DNA of 64,000 bases from Pedobacter sp. ASV28 (GCF_016428855.1 NZ_JAELTN010000015.1:29113-93112), one strand, 5' to 3'; positions 1 through 8,190 are shown, counted from the stretch's first letter. Notes: a model not told the origin generated them from the sequence alone. A program made the numbers and translations.

Positions 1-115
1 TTGAGCTTACGGGTGTGGGTATGTTGATAATTATTTTATTAGCTTTTTTAATAAATAACGTAAACTTATATTGTATTACCAATAAACAGGATTTGTTCTT
101 TAAATATTCAAAAAC

Positions 116-1519
116 ATGGAAGAAGAATTTGAATTTGATTTTAATGAAGATGCGCAACATTCTGTAGAACGTTATGAGGAGATGATCCGCAACGAGGATC
201 AGTATTTTTTCGATGCGCAGGCTTTTGAATATATAATTGACAATTATATTGAGAAGAACGATCCGGTTAAAGCATTACAGGTTGTAGATTATGCTTTGAG
301 TCAGCATCCATTTGCTGCGGTATTTTTGATCAAACAGGCCCAATTATTATTGTTTACCAATCAGGTAGAAAAGGCTTTTGCCTCTTTGGAAAAAGCTGAA
401 ATGCTGGAGCCCTCGGAAGCCGATATTTATGTGTTGAGGGGCAATATATTTCATAGCCTTGATCGACATGACGAAGCTTTGGAGAATTTCGAGAAGGCCT
501 TGGCATTGGCTGAAACAACCGACGAGATTCTATTGCAGATTGCCTACGTCTATCAGAATATGCACGATTATGAAAGTGCGATCGTCTATATCAAGCGCAG
601 TTTGGAGCAAAATATGGAGAACAAAGATGGGCTTTACGAACTGGCTTTCTGCTATGATATTTTAGATAAACAGGAAGAAAGCATACAGTTTTATCAAGAG
701 TATATTGATAGTGATCCCTATTCTTATGCAGCTTGGTATAACCTGGCCAATTCCTATCATAAAATGGACTTGTTTGAAAAAGCCATTGACGCTTATGATT
801 ATGCCATCCTGATCAAGGAAAATTTTGCATCGGCCTACTTCAATAAAGGTAATGCGCTGGTGCAATTGGACAAGTTCGAAGAGGCCATAAATGTTTATAA
901 GCAGACTTTTGAATATGAACCTCCCAATGCAGATACTTATTGTGCTATTGGCGAATGCTATGAAAAGCTAGAGCAAATGGGCGAGGCCAGGTCGTATTAT
1001 AAAAAATCGGTGAAGATGGATTCGAAGATGGCCGATGCCTGGTTTGGTATTGGGGTTACCCTGAATTTTGAGGAACGATATTTTGAATCGATTCATTTCT
1101 ATAAAAAGGCACTGGAGTTAGATGACGAAAATGCCGATTTTTGGTTTGCCATGGCCGACGCACACTATAAGTTGGGACAAATTGACGAATCTATAGAAGC
1201 TTATGATAAAGTTTTAGAGTTCAATCCATTGGATGTGGAGGCTTGGTTAGACTTCTCGACCGTATTGTATGAGCAGGGCAAACTATTAGAGGCCTCGGAA
1301 ACCATGGCCGAAGCCATTAAGAATAATCCGGATGCCGCAGAACTTTATTATCGAATGGTGGCCTATTTATTTGCCCTTGGACAAACCAATGAAGCTGTGG
1401 CCTATCTGGAAACTGCTTTGGTAACGGATCCTGACAAGCATTATATTTTGTTCGAATATTTGCCCCAGCTGCAAAATAATGGTCTAATTATCGACATTAT
1501 CAATAAATATATCAGATAA
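116..1519 (+). CDS. Cytoplasmic tetratricopeptide repeat protein
   Basis: This 467-residue protein is made almost entirely of TPR helical hairpins. About ten to twelve units run from residue 40 to the C-terminus, with recurring A-x-x-x-Y/F-N/K-x-G and A-I/L-x-x-Y-x-x-A-L patterns. There is no signal peptide or membrane segment, and the N-terminus is strongly acidic (MEEEFEFDFNED), so it is probably a cytosolic scaffold. It lies upstream of the phosphosulfolactate synthase gene, but a separate promoter-like site sits between them. No enzymatic domain is visible. TPR proteins bind partners, and the partner cannot be read from sequence, so the specific function is unknown. Confidence 0.9.
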   Translation: MEEEFEFDFNEDAQHSVERYEEMIRNEDQYFFDAQAFEYIIDNYIEKNDPVKALQVVDYALSQHPFAAVFLIKQAQLLLFTNQVEKAFASLEKAEMLEPSEADIYVLRGNIFHSLDRHDEALENFEKALALAETTDEILLQIAYVYQNMHDYESAIVYIKRSLEQNMENKDGLYELAFCYDILDKQEESIQFYQEYIDSDPYSYAAWYNLANSYHKMDLFEKAIDAYDYAILIKENFASAYFNKGNALVQLDKFEEAINVYKQTFEYEPPNADTYCAIGECYEKLEQMGEARSYYKKSVKMDSKMADAWFGIGVTLNFEERYFESIHFYKKALELDDENADFWFAMADAHYKLGQIDESIEAYDKVLEFNPLDVEAWLDFSTVLYEQGKLLEASETMAEAIKNNPDAAELYYRMVAYLFALGQTNEAVAYLETALVTDPDKHYILFEYLPQLQNNGLIIDIINKYIR

Positions 1520-1539
1520 GGGCAAAACAATATTGAGGA

Positions 1540-1573
1540 TTGTCTTAAAAAAAGGCAGAGTTTTTTAACTTTG
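1540..1573 (+). promoter_or_regulatory. Bacteroidota-type promoter for the phosphosulfolactate synthase gene
   Basis: A perfect -7 box, TAACTTTG (TAnnTTTG), lies at 1566-1573. A TTG at 1540-1542 fits a weak -33 element 23 bp upstream. This predicts a transcript start near 1580 and a leader of about 100 nt that contains the two hairpins at 1595-1663. The assignment is by motif only. Confidence 0.5.
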
Positions 1574-1594
1574 CAGCAAATATGAACCCGAGTT

Positions 1595-1663
1595 AAATAA
1601 GCTAATCATTATGTTTAATCTAATGATTAGCTTATTTAGCAAAGGCTCCATCTGACCGATGGG
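1595..1663 (+). promoter_or_regulatory. Two-hairpin leader upstream of phosphosulfolactate synthase
   Basis: A perfect 17-bp inverted repeat (arms 1595-1611 and 1621-1637, 9-nt loop) is followed by a short hairpin (arms TCCATC 1647-1652 and GATGGG 1658-1663, one G-U pair). There is no T-tract after the long stem, so it does not look like an intrinsic terminator. It lies between a -7 box and the start codon. It could be a regulatory leader RNA or, as DNA, an operator for a dimeric regulator. I do not recognise a known riboswitch class. Confidence 0.45.
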
Positions 1664-1681
1664 AACATAATAATAGACTAG

Positions 1682-2446
1682 ATGAATTATAATTTAAACG
1701 ACATTCCTGAACGCACAACTAAGCCACGCCAAAAAGGATTAACCATGGTCATGGACAAGGGCTTAAGTTTAAGGCAAGTTGAAGATTTTATAGAAGTAGC
1801 AGGGGTACATACCGACATTGTGAAACTGGGTTGGGCAACATCTTATGTGACACCAAGCCTAAAAGAAAAATTGGCGTTATACCGTAGTGCGGGTATTCCT
1901 GTATATTTTGGTGGCACACTGTTTGAAGCGTTTACCATTCGGGGTCAATTTGAAGACTACCGACGTGTTTTAGATGAATTTGGTATGGAGTATGCCGAAG
2001 TTTCAGATGGCTCCATGGATATTGACCATGAAGAAAAATGCGCTTACATCAGCAAATTGTCCGAACAGGTGACGGTAATTTCTGAAGTGGGCTCAAAGGA
2101 TGCAGCTAAGATTTTTGCACCTTATAAATGGATCCAGTTAATGAAAGCCGAAATTGAAGCCGGCTCTTGGAAAGTGATTGCAGAAGCAAGGGAGGGTGGA
2201 AATGTGGGTATCTATCGTGGAACCGGAGAGGTGAGGGAAGGATTGGTAGATGAGATTTTGACCCAAATTCCTGATGAGCGTATCATTTGGGAAGCTCCAC
2301 AGAAGGAACAGCAGGTTTGGTTCATCAAGTTGATAGGTACAAACGTAAACCTGGGCAATATAGCACCTTCGGAAGTTATTCCATTAGAGACGATAAGATT
2401 AGGCCTACGTGGCGATACATTTGATTATTTCCTAAATAAAAAATAA
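1682..2446 (+). CDS. comA: Phosphosulfolactate synthase (ComA family)
   Basis: This 254-residue protein matches the ComA family throughout: KGLTMVMDKGL near the N-terminus, VDIVKLGW-like HTDIVKLGWATSY, the YFGGTLFEAF stretch and a C-terminal LRGDTF. ComA adds sulfite to phosphoenolpyruvate to give phosphosulfolactate. In methanogens this is the first step to coenzyme M. Bacteroidota do not make coenzyme M, so a role in making sulfolactate, or sulfopyruvate and cysteate for sulfonolipids, is an inference. ComB and ComC homologues are not in the window. The gene has its own promoter-like site and hairpin leader and is closed by a terminator-like stem at 2463-2489. Confidence 0.85.
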   Translation: MNYNLNDIPERTTKPRQKGLTMVMDKGLSLRQVEDFIEVAGVHTDIVKLGWATSYVTPSLKEKLALYRSAGIPVYFGGTLFEAFTIRGQFEDYRRVLDEFGMEYAEVSDGSMDIDHEEKCAYISKLSEQVTVISEVGSKDAAKIFAPYKWIQLMKAEIEAGSWKVIAEAREGGNVGIYRGTGEVREGLVDEILTQIPDERIIWEAPQKEQQVWFIKLIGTNVNLGNIAPSEVIPLETIRLGLRGDTFDYFLNKK

Positions 2447-2462
2447 CCCAATATTTTATTTT

Positions 2463-2489
2463 ATAATCCCATATTAAACATGGGATTAT
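2463..2489 (+). terminator. Terminator-like hairpin after comA
   Basis: A 10-bp perfect stem (ATAATCCCAT 2463-2472, ATGGGATTAT 2480-2489) has a 7-nt loop and is followed by an AT-rich stretch. It lies 16 nt past the comA stop. It also abuts the first possible aroE ATG at 2491, which favours the later aroE start at 2503. Confidence 0.5.
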
Positions 2490-2502
2490 TATGCTTTATG
2501 AT

Positions 2503-3246
2503 ATGAGAACTTTTGGTTTGATAGGTTTCCCGCTCTCGGCTTCCTTTTCTAAAAAATTTTTTACGGAGAAATTTCAAGAAGAGAAAATTGCTGACTGCAA
2601 ATATGAACTACATCCCATACCTAGGGCAAACGAGATACTTGATTTGATAGAGGCAGATGCTTCACTATGCGGATTAAATGTAACTATTCCCCATAAGGTA
2701 AGCATAATGGCTTATTTAACCGAATTGGATGATGCCGCAGAGCAAATTGGTGCAGTTAACTGTATATCAATAGACCAGTCTGGTAAGAAACCTTATTTGA
2801 AAGGCCATAATACAGATGTTTATGGTTTTGCCGAATCGCTTAAACCTTTATTGAAACCGCACCATACCAAAGCATTGATCTTTGGTGATGGAGGGGCAGC
2901 GCAGGCGGTAAAATATGTGTTGAAACAATTACAAATTCCATATTTGTCTGTGGTTAGAAATGTACAGCCCGGTACGGTACTTTATTCTAGCGTAAATAAG
3001 GAAGCGTTACAAGATTATACCTTGCTGATCAACACCACACCTTTAGGAATGTTTCCTAACCTGGATTCCTTTCCTCCAATCCCATATCAGCACCTAACAG
3101 AAAAGCACTTGGTCTATGATATGGTATATAATCCGGAAGAAACCTTGTTTTTAACAAAGGCAAAGGCCCAAGGGGCCACCATAAAAAATGGTTTGGAAAT
3201 GTTACATTTACAAGCCGAACGTTCCTGGGAGATCTGGAATAGTTAA
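2503..3246 (+). CDS. aroE: Shikimate dehydrogenase
   Basis: The enzyme reduces 3-dehydroshikimate to shikimate with NADPH in aromatic amino-acid synthesis. From this start the protein has 247 residues. It begins MRTFGLIGFPLSASFSKKFF, which holds the substrate-binding S-x-S, followed by NVTIPHK with the catalytic lysine, GHNTDVYGF with the conserved Asn and Asp, and a GDGGAAQAV dinucleotide-binding loop. It ends with the family motif GLEMLHLQAERSWEIW. An in-frame ATG exists at 2491, but it adds only four residues and directly abuts a terminator-like stem, so I prefer 2503. The gene is slightly shorter than Escherichia coli AroE and appears complete. Confidence 0.92.
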   Translation: MRTFGLIGFPLSASFSKKFFTEKFQEEKIADCKYELHPIPRANEILDLIEADASLCGLNVTIPHKVSIMAYLTELDDAAEQIGAVNCISIDQSGKKPYLKGHNTDVYGFAESLKPLLKPHHTKALIFGDGGAAQAVKYVLKQLQIPYLSVVRNVQPGTVLYSSVNKEALQDYTLLINTTPLGMFPNLDSFPPIPYQHLTEKHLVYDMVYNPEETLFLTKAKAQGATIKNGLEMLHLQAERSWEIWNS

Positions 3247-3292
3247 ACAGCTGTGGATGATCATTTCATCTTCAATTAAAATATAATTTGAT

Positions 3293-3880
3293 ATGCAGAT
3301 GAAGCAGTATTTCCTATTTATAGCTATTATTTTGGCTGTTAATGCTTGCACTGGCGAGAAAGCAACTACGCCTAAACCTAAGGGATATTTTCGCATCAAC
3401 TTTCCCGAAAAGCAATATCGCTCTTTTGATGATGGATGTGCTTATAGCTTTAGCTATCCTGTTTATGCAGAATTAGAAGATGATAAGGATAAGAATGCCC
3501 ATTCCTGTTGGAAAAACCTAAATTTTAAGCAATTTAATGGGATATTACACCTTACCTATTATGATGTTTTTTCTCCCAAAATCTATAATGAAATGACGGA
3601 GAATGCCAGAAGCTTGGCCATGAAGCATACCATAAAAGCTGATGCGATTGACCAAAAACGGATCAACTATCCAGATAAGAAAGTATATGGAGTTTATTAT
3701 ACCATTGAAGGTAACACTGCATCTTCTGTTCAATTTTTTCTAACAGATAGTGTAAGGCATTATTTGCGTGGTGCATTGTATTTTAATGAGCGACCACAAT
3801 ATGATTCCATACAACCTGTCGTTAAATTCATAAAACAAGACATTGATAAACTGATAGAAACGTTTCAGTGGAAGAAGTAG
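3293..3880 (+). CDS. gldD: Gliding motility lipoprotein GldD
   Basis: This 195-residue protein has a lipoprotein signal (hydrophobic run to AVNAC, lipidated Cys at about residue 19). It then has the family hallmark PKPKGYFRINFPEKQY, and downstream a conserved CAYSFSYPVYA segment and the ...RGALYFNERP...DSIQPVVKFIKQDI C-terminus. GldD is a cell-envelope lipoprotein required for gliding and for type IX secretion-linked functions in Flavobacterium. Its presence agrees with T9SS sorting domains elsewhere in the window. An ATG at 3299 is an alternative start and would not change the lipobox. Many Bacteroidota keep gldD without obvious gliding, so motility is not implied. Confidence 0.88.
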   Translation: MQMKQYFLFIAIILAVNACTGEKATTPKPKGYFRINFPEKQYRSFDDGCAYSFSYPVYAELEDDKDKNAHSCWKNLNFKQFNGILHLTYYDVFSPKIYNEMTENARSLAMKHTIKADAIDQKRINYPDKKVYGVYYTIEGNTASSVQFFLTDSVRHYLRGALYFNERPQYDSIQPVVKFIKQDIDKLIETFQWKK

Positions 3881-3920
3881 AGAAGACTGCCCAATCGTAA
3901 ATCTAAAATCGTAATTCAAC

Positions 3921-4559
3921 ATGATTAACCTAAAGCAATTTACATTTAACCCTTATCAGGAAAATACCTACGTTTTATATGATGAAACTGGCGCATGCGC
4001 AATTATTGATCCGGGCATGTATGATGGGAAGGAACAGAACCAGCTGGTTAACTTTGTCAGGGAAAAGAACTTAAAGCCCGGCTTATTATTAAATACCCAT
4101 TGTCATATTGATCACGTGTTGGGGAATAAGTTTGTGTTTGATAACTGGGGGCTTAAGCCGCAGTTTAATAAAGGTGAGCTTTATATTTTACAAGCGGTAG
4201 CGGGCTATGCCCCTCAAATGGGGATGCGTTATGAACTTTCTCCAGAGCCGGATACTTTCTTGCCAGAGGAGGGAACGGTAGGGTTTGGCAATAGCAAGCT
4301 GGAATTGATTTTTGCGCCAGGCCATTCACCTGCGCATTTATGTTTTTATGCGAAAGAGGAAAACTTTTTAATAGGGGGCGATGTCTTATTCTATCACAGT
4401 ATTGGAAGAACAGATCTACCTGGGGGTAATCACCAGCAATTGATTGATAGCATAAAAAAGAATGTCTTTATACTGCCTGATGATTGTGAAGTTTTTCCGG
4501 GTCACGGACGAAGCACTACTATTGGTTATGAAAAGATAAATAATCCGTTTTTGGCTTAG
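3921..4559 (+). CDS. MBL-fold metal-dependent hydrolase (glyoxalase II-like)
   Basis: This 212-residue metallo-beta-lactamase-fold enzyme carries the HxHxDH metal site (H60-C-H62-I-D64-H65). Later ligands are the His of APGHSPAHLCFY, the Asp of LIGGDVLFYHSIGRTDLPGG and the His of FPGHGRSTTIG. The GRTDLPGG loop and small size are typical of the bacterial hydroxyacylglutathione hydrolase-like group. It is cytosolic, with no signal peptide. The substrate cannot be assigned, since many members hydrolyse thioesters other than S-lactoylglutathione. It stands alone between gldD and the permease gene. Confidence 0.87.
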   Translation: MINLKQFTFNPYQENTYVLYDETGACAIIDPGMYDGKEQNQLVNFVREKNLKPGLLLNTHCHIDHVLGNKFVFDNWGLKPQFNKGELYILQAVAGYAPQMGMRYELSPEPDTFLPEEGTVGFGNSKLELIFAPGHSPAHLCFYAKEENFLIGGDVLFYHSIGRTDLPGGNHQQLIDSIKKNVFILPDDCEVFPGHGRSTTIGYEKINNPFLA

Positions 4560-4594
4560 TTTCTCCTAAGAGAAATTTAATCATAAGCTTATCT

Positions 4595-4602
4595 TATCTT
4601 TG
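4595..4602 (+). promoter_or_regulatory. -7 promoter box directly before a GTG start
   Basis: TATCTTTG is a perfect TAnnTTTG box. It ends only 4 nt before the GTG start codon at 4607. Transcription would begin at or within a few bases of the start codon, giving a leaderless or nearly leaderless mRNA. No good -33 element is visible at the usual distance. Confidence 0.5.
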
Positions 4603-4606
4603 TGAA

Positions 4607-5842
4607 GTGAACACTGCCCTTTATATCGCCAGGAGGTATCTTTTTGCAAAAAAGTCTACCAACGCCATTAACATCATTTCTGCCATCTCGGTATTGGGTG
4701 TATTTGTGGGAAGTGCGGCGCTGATCATTATCTTGTCGGTGTTCAACGGATTTGAAGAAATGGTATTGAAAATGTTCAATAGCATTACTCCCCAGGTTAT
4801 GATTGCACCGGCTAAAGGTAAAACCTTTGATCCCCATACGGTTTATCTCGATTCGTTGCGTAAAGACCCATCAATTTACTCTTTTACGGAGGTTTTGGCC
4901 GAAAATGCCCTGGTGAGGTATGATAACAAACAGACGCCTGCTATGGTTAAGGGCGTTAGCCAAGACTTTCTGAAGAACAAAAGTTTAGATACCATTATGG
5001 TTGAAGGTAAGTTTGTGTTGGAAAATAGAAATGGTCGGCCAAATGCAGTTTTGGGTTCTGCATTGCAGGCATACTTAGGCGTAAATCCAAGTGATCCATT
5101 TGAAGAGCTACAGATCTATTCGCCTAAAAAAGGTGTGCAGGGTAATTCTACAAATCCACTTGACGATTTTACCATATTAGGCATTCCTCCATCTGGAATA
5201 TTTGAAGTGCAGCAGGAGTTTGACAATCTGGTTATTGTTCCGCTGTCGTTTGCCCGCAAACTATTGGGAGAGGAAAAAAAAGTGACGGCAATCGAAATCA
5301 ATTTTAATACAGGGGTAGATGTTGAAGCATTTAAAAGACAAATTGCCAAGAATTTAGGTGGGGCTTATGTAGTAAAAAACAGAATAGAGCAAAATCAGGC
5401 ACTGTACAATGTGCTAGGATCGGAAAAATGGATGGTGTATATCATACTTACTTTTATCCTTATTATTGCTATATTTAATATCATAGGCTCTTTGACCATG
5501 TTGGTTATTGATAAACAGAAAGATATATCGGTTTTAAGTAGCTTGGGTGCGGGGAAACGGCTGATAAAAAGAATTTTTTTGGCAGAAGGTATGATGATAA
5601 CCTTAACAGGTTGTATCTTTGGTCTTTTAGTAGGATTGATTTTTTGCTTGGTGCAGCAGTATTTTGGTTGGGTGAAAATGGGAGAAGCTAACTTTGTCTT
5701 TTCAAACGCCTACCCTATTGCCCTGAAATGGAAAGATTTTTTGCTGGTTTTTTTGACCGTTAGTTTTTTTTCGTTCATTGCATCGGCTTTGGCATCAAAT
5801 TTAAGCGTTAAAAAGATAGATCGTATTAATCAAGATCTTTAG
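4607..5842 (+). CDS. LolC/LolE-family ABC transporter permease
   Basis: This 411-residue inner-membrane protein has the FtsX/MacB layout. One membrane helix lies near the N-terminus (about residues 22-45, after the family signature YIARRYLFAKKSTNAINIIS). A large periplasmic domain follows, then three C-terminal helices (about 280-300, 325-350, 370-395). The conserved VIDKQKDISVLSSLGA loop, which contacts the ATPase, lies in the C-terminal part. The family extracts lipoproteins from the inner membrane for transfer to the outer membrane. No ATPase (LolD) gene is adjacent. The start is GTG. The conserved N-terminus begins almost at once, so a later start is unlikely. Confidence 0.88.
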   Translation: MNTALYIARRYLFAKKSTNAINIISAISVLGVFVGSAALIIILSVFNGFEEMVLKMFNSITPQVMIAPAKGKTFDPHTVYLDSLRKDPSIYSFTEVLAENALVRYDNKQTPAMVKGVSQDFLKNKSLDTIMVEGKFVLENRNGRPNAVLGSALQAYLGVNPSDPFEELQIYSPKKGVQGNSTNPLDDFTILGIPPSGIFEVQQEFDNLVIVPLSFARKLLGEEKKVTAIEINFNTGVDVEAFKRQIAKNLGGAYVVKNRIEQNQALYNVLGSEKWMVYIILTFILIIAIFNIIGSLTMLVIDKQKDISVLSSLGAGKRLIKRIFLAEGMMITLTGCIFGLLVGLIFCLVQQYFGWVKMGEANFVFSNAYPIALKWKDFLLVFLTVSFFSFIASALASNLSVKKIDRINQDL

Positions 5843-5845
5843 GAT

Positions 5846-6229
5846 ATGGATACCTGTAAAAAAATAAGTTGTTTGTTATTGTTGGCTTTGGCATTTTTTG
5901 CGGCTTGTCGTAGTAAAGACAATAGTGATAGTAAAAAAAGCAAATCTTTAACCTTAAAAGGCCTCTATAGCTATGGGCCAGAAATTAAATCTTTTACCGA
6001 TTGTGATGAAGGCCGTGAATATTGGGTGGCAGACAGTGCCAAAACCTTAGAACTTGGATATACTAATCTAGGCTTCGAAAAACCATATACTCCCGTTTAT
6101 ATCGAAGTAGAATGTCATTTGGTAAAATCAGATACGACAACCGTTACGGGAGATTATGATTCTACCATGGTGGTTACAAAATTACTGAAGATGAGTAAGG
6201 AAATACCAGATGGACCTTGTAACCAGTAG
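5846..6229 (+). CDS. Small predicted lipoprotein with NlpE-like features
   Basis: This 127-residue protein starts 3 nt after the permease stop, so the two are probably co-transcribed. It has a lipoprotein signal (LALAFFAAC, Cys at about residue 21) and a short charged Ser/Lys linker. A compact domain follows with the pattern GLYSYGPEIKSFTDCDEGREYWV...VYIEVECHLV. That resembles the C-terminal domain of NlpE-type lipoproteins, with a cysteine after F-T-D. The match is by eye only. A periplasmic or outer-membrane-anchored product is well supported; its function is not. Confidence 0.75.
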   Translation: MDTCKKISCLLLLALAFFAACRSKDNSDSKKSKSLTLKGLYSYGPEIKSFTDCDEGREYWVADSAKTLELGYTNLGFEKPYTPVYIEVECHLVKSDTTTVTGDYDSTMVVTKLLKMSKEIPDGPCNQ

Positions 6230-6329
6230 TAGATAATTGTAGGCAATTAGGCTTTAGTGTTTTTGATTAGAAATAGAGAAGTAGAGTCTCTACTACTATT
6301 AGATTGTGCAGTCCCCCTTTCCGTTATCA

Positions 6330-6347
6330 ATCCCGATTAATCGGGAT
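6330..6347. repeat. Perfect 18-bp palindrome ATCCCGATTAATCGGGAT
   Basis: The 18-bp sequence is its own reverse complement, and a further half-site (CAATCGGG) follows at about 6359-6366. It lies in the 226-bp gap between two convergent genes. It could be a bidirectional terminator or one copy of a dispersed palindromic repeat. No second full copy is seen in this window. Confidence 0.5.
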
Positions 6348-6455
6348 ATTTCCACTTCAATCGGGTTTACTTTATGCAGGCTTTAAGTTTTGATTGAGGT
6401 TTGAAAAGATTTCTGCTCTAAAATTCTTATTCCTGGCTATTTTTCCTTTATCAAA

Positions 6456-7316
6456 TTAAGAATTTACATATAAACTTTTTCCTATGGGTGGGATTACCTT
6501 GTTTTTTGTAGCAATATTAAATAAGGTGTCAATTGCTTTTCTGCCATCAATTCCTAGATCGATCGAGTATTGATTAACATATAGCGCTATATGCTTATAC
6601 ATTACGGCCTCATCCATGGCCTGTGCATGTTCACGTATAAAATCAATGCCTGATTTAGGATGGGCAAAGGCATACTCCACAGATTTTTTAACCAAACGGT
6701 TTATTTTTTTCTGCACTTCCAAGGGTAATTTTCGATTGACCACAATACCACCCAAAGGGATGGCACAGCCTGAGAACTCTTCCCAATAGCTACCCAGATC
6801 TATTACTTTCTGCAGGCCCTTATCTTCATAGGTGAAGCGGTTTTCGTGTATAATGAGGCCCAAGTCTATTTCACCATTTAATAATGCATCTTCAATTTCC
6901 GAGAAGATCAACTCTTCTTTGTTGGTAAGCTGTGGATAGGCTACGCCCAATAAAAAATTTGCTGTGGTATATTTTCCTGGAATACCTACTTTAAGGTTTG
7001 AGGCTTCAGATTTAAGGCGTAAGATCTGATTAATCTGCTCGGCATTTTCCTTTGTACAGATTAAAAGTGGGCCAACACCAAAACCTAGGGCACTGCCGGC
7101 GTCTAAAAGTGCATATTGTTCTGCAACATAGGCCAAAGCATGAAAACTGAGTTTGGTGATGTCTAATTCGCCCTTGAGCGCTTTGTTGTTCAAGGTTTCA
7201 ACATCATCGAAAAAAACGTTGAAGCTTAAGCCTTCCGTATCTATTTTGCCGTGAATGAGCGCATCGAAAATAAAGGTGTCATTAGGGCAGGGTGAAAAAC
7301 CGAGTGTAAGTTCCAT
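6456..7316 (-). CDS. mqnD: 1,4-dihydroxy-6-naphthoate synthase
   Basis: MqnD converts cyclic dehypoxanthine futalosine to 1,4-dihydroxy-6-naphthoate in the futalosine pathway of menaquinone synthesis. The 286-residue sequence begins with the family signature LTLGFSPCPNDTFIFDAL. It has the periplasmic-binding-protein-like fold typical of MqnA/MqnD: DITKLSFHALAYV, GPLLICTKEN, GIPGKYTTANFLL and DLGLIIHENRFTYEDKGL, which contains the catalytic His-Glu region. It follows mqnB on the same strand after a 45-nt gap, forming a two-gene pathway unit. Other pathway genes (mqnA, mqnC, mqnE) are not in the window. Confidence 0.93.
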   Translation of the reverse strand: MELTLGFSPCPNDTFIFDALIHGKIDTEGLSFNVFFDDVETLNNKALKGELDITKLSFHALAYVAEQYALLDAGSALGFGVGPLLICTKENAEQINQILRLKSEASNLKVGIPGKYTTANFLLGVAYPQLTNKEELIFSEIEDALLNGEIDLGLIIHENRFTYEDKGLQKVIDLGSYWEEFSGCAIPLGGIVVNRKLPLEVQKKINRLVKKSVEYAFAHPKSGIDFIREHAQAMDEAVMYKHIALYVNQYSIDLGIDGRKAIDTLFNIATKNKVIPPIGKSLYVNS

Positions 7317-7361
7317 TTGGTAAATTTAAGACTACAGTTTGACCTAAACGTCATTTCTGCT

Positions 7362-7982
7362 TCATAGTTTTTCGAGAAAGCCAATAAGCCAATCATTTAG
7401 GTTTTTAACTGCTAAGCTAATTTGCCAATTCTCTCGATTGCGTGGCTCTACGTAGTTCGAAATGCTGCGTACCTGTAGGGCGGAGACACCTAATTTTTGA
7501 CAGCAAAAGAAAACAGCGGCACCTTCCATACTTTCGGTTTGGGCTTGGTACAACTGAAGGACTTTATCGATACTTTGGGCATTTCCATGTACTTTATTTA
7601 CGGTAAGGCCACATACTTCTTTTAAATACGGTAATTCATTTGCAAGGCCTGTAAATCGATTTTCACCAAAGCCAAGTTGAGGCAGCTTAATAAAATTATC
7701 ATGGTCTTCGGCACCCAGTTCGGCAAAGGTATCTTGGGTAATATTCACCACTTCGCCTAAAGCGATGCTACGGTCAAAACTGCCCGCTATACCAACATTG
7801 ACTACCAAGCTGTATTTGTTGCTAAGCTTTTGGCCCAAGGTAAATGCGGTAGCTACCATGCCTACGCCAGTAATCAGTATATCGAACTTTTTGGTTTCGA
7901 TAAAGTTGCTGGATGCCAAGTTAAAGTAGCTAAGTGTGCTTGTTATTTCGGCTTCGGTAGCTGCTACGATTAGGAGTTTCAC
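7362..7982 (-). CDS. mqnB: Futalosine hydrolase
   Basis: This 206-residue nucleoside-phosphorylase-fold enzyme removes hypoxanthine from futalosine. Visible family motifs are the N-terminal LLIVAATEAEI, ITGVGMVATAFTLG, NVGIAGSFDRSIALGEVV and the purine-site segment ESMEGAAVFFCCQK, with Met-Glu for ribose binding. The start codon is GTG at 7980-7982. The sequence begins directly with the first beta strand, as in relatives. It precedes mqnD, and the pairing firmly supports the futalosine assignment over a generic purine nucleosidase. The 208-nt divergent gap upstream is shared with the PTPS gene. Confidence 0.92.
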   Translation of the reverse strand: MKLLIVAATEAEITSTLSYFNLASSNFIETKKFDILITGVGMVATAFTLGQKLSNKYSLVVNVGIAGSFDRSIALGEVVNITQDTFAELGAEDHDNFIKLPQLGFGENRFTGLANELPYLKEVCGLTVNKVHGNAQSIDKVLQLYQAQTESMEGAAVFFCCQKLGVSALQVRSISNYVEPRNRENWQISLAVKNLNDWLIGFLEKL

Positions 7983-8146
7983 GTAGCTAATTTAGTGATT
8001 AATCTTTAGCCGTCAGAAATTTTGTCTCTTAAACTTAATCGTGCAGATGCTAGTTTAATGATAGGAGATAAGGCTCCACTGATCATGAAAAAGAGATATT
8101 CGTTTGTTAAATTTCATTTTTATTTAAGCCTTCACATTATGCCATA

Positions 8147-8173
8147 TTGCTAATTTCATTATCTGTATATTTG
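8147..8173 (+). promoter_or_regulatory. Promoter for the PTPS-folE pair
   Basis: TATATTTG at 8166-8173 is a perfect -7 box, with a TTG at 8147-8149 in a plausible -33 position. The predicted leader is only about 10 nt before the ATG at 8191. It probably drives both pterin genes. Confidence 0.5.
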
Positions 8174-8190
8174 CACTTTATTTCTTAAAG

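Noticed and set aside
3..168. Open frame from the window edge with a hydrophobic stretch (GVGMLIIILLAFLINN)
   Set aside because: It might be the tail of an upstream membrane protein, but it runs into the TPR gene in another frame, is very AT-rich and has no recognisable motif.
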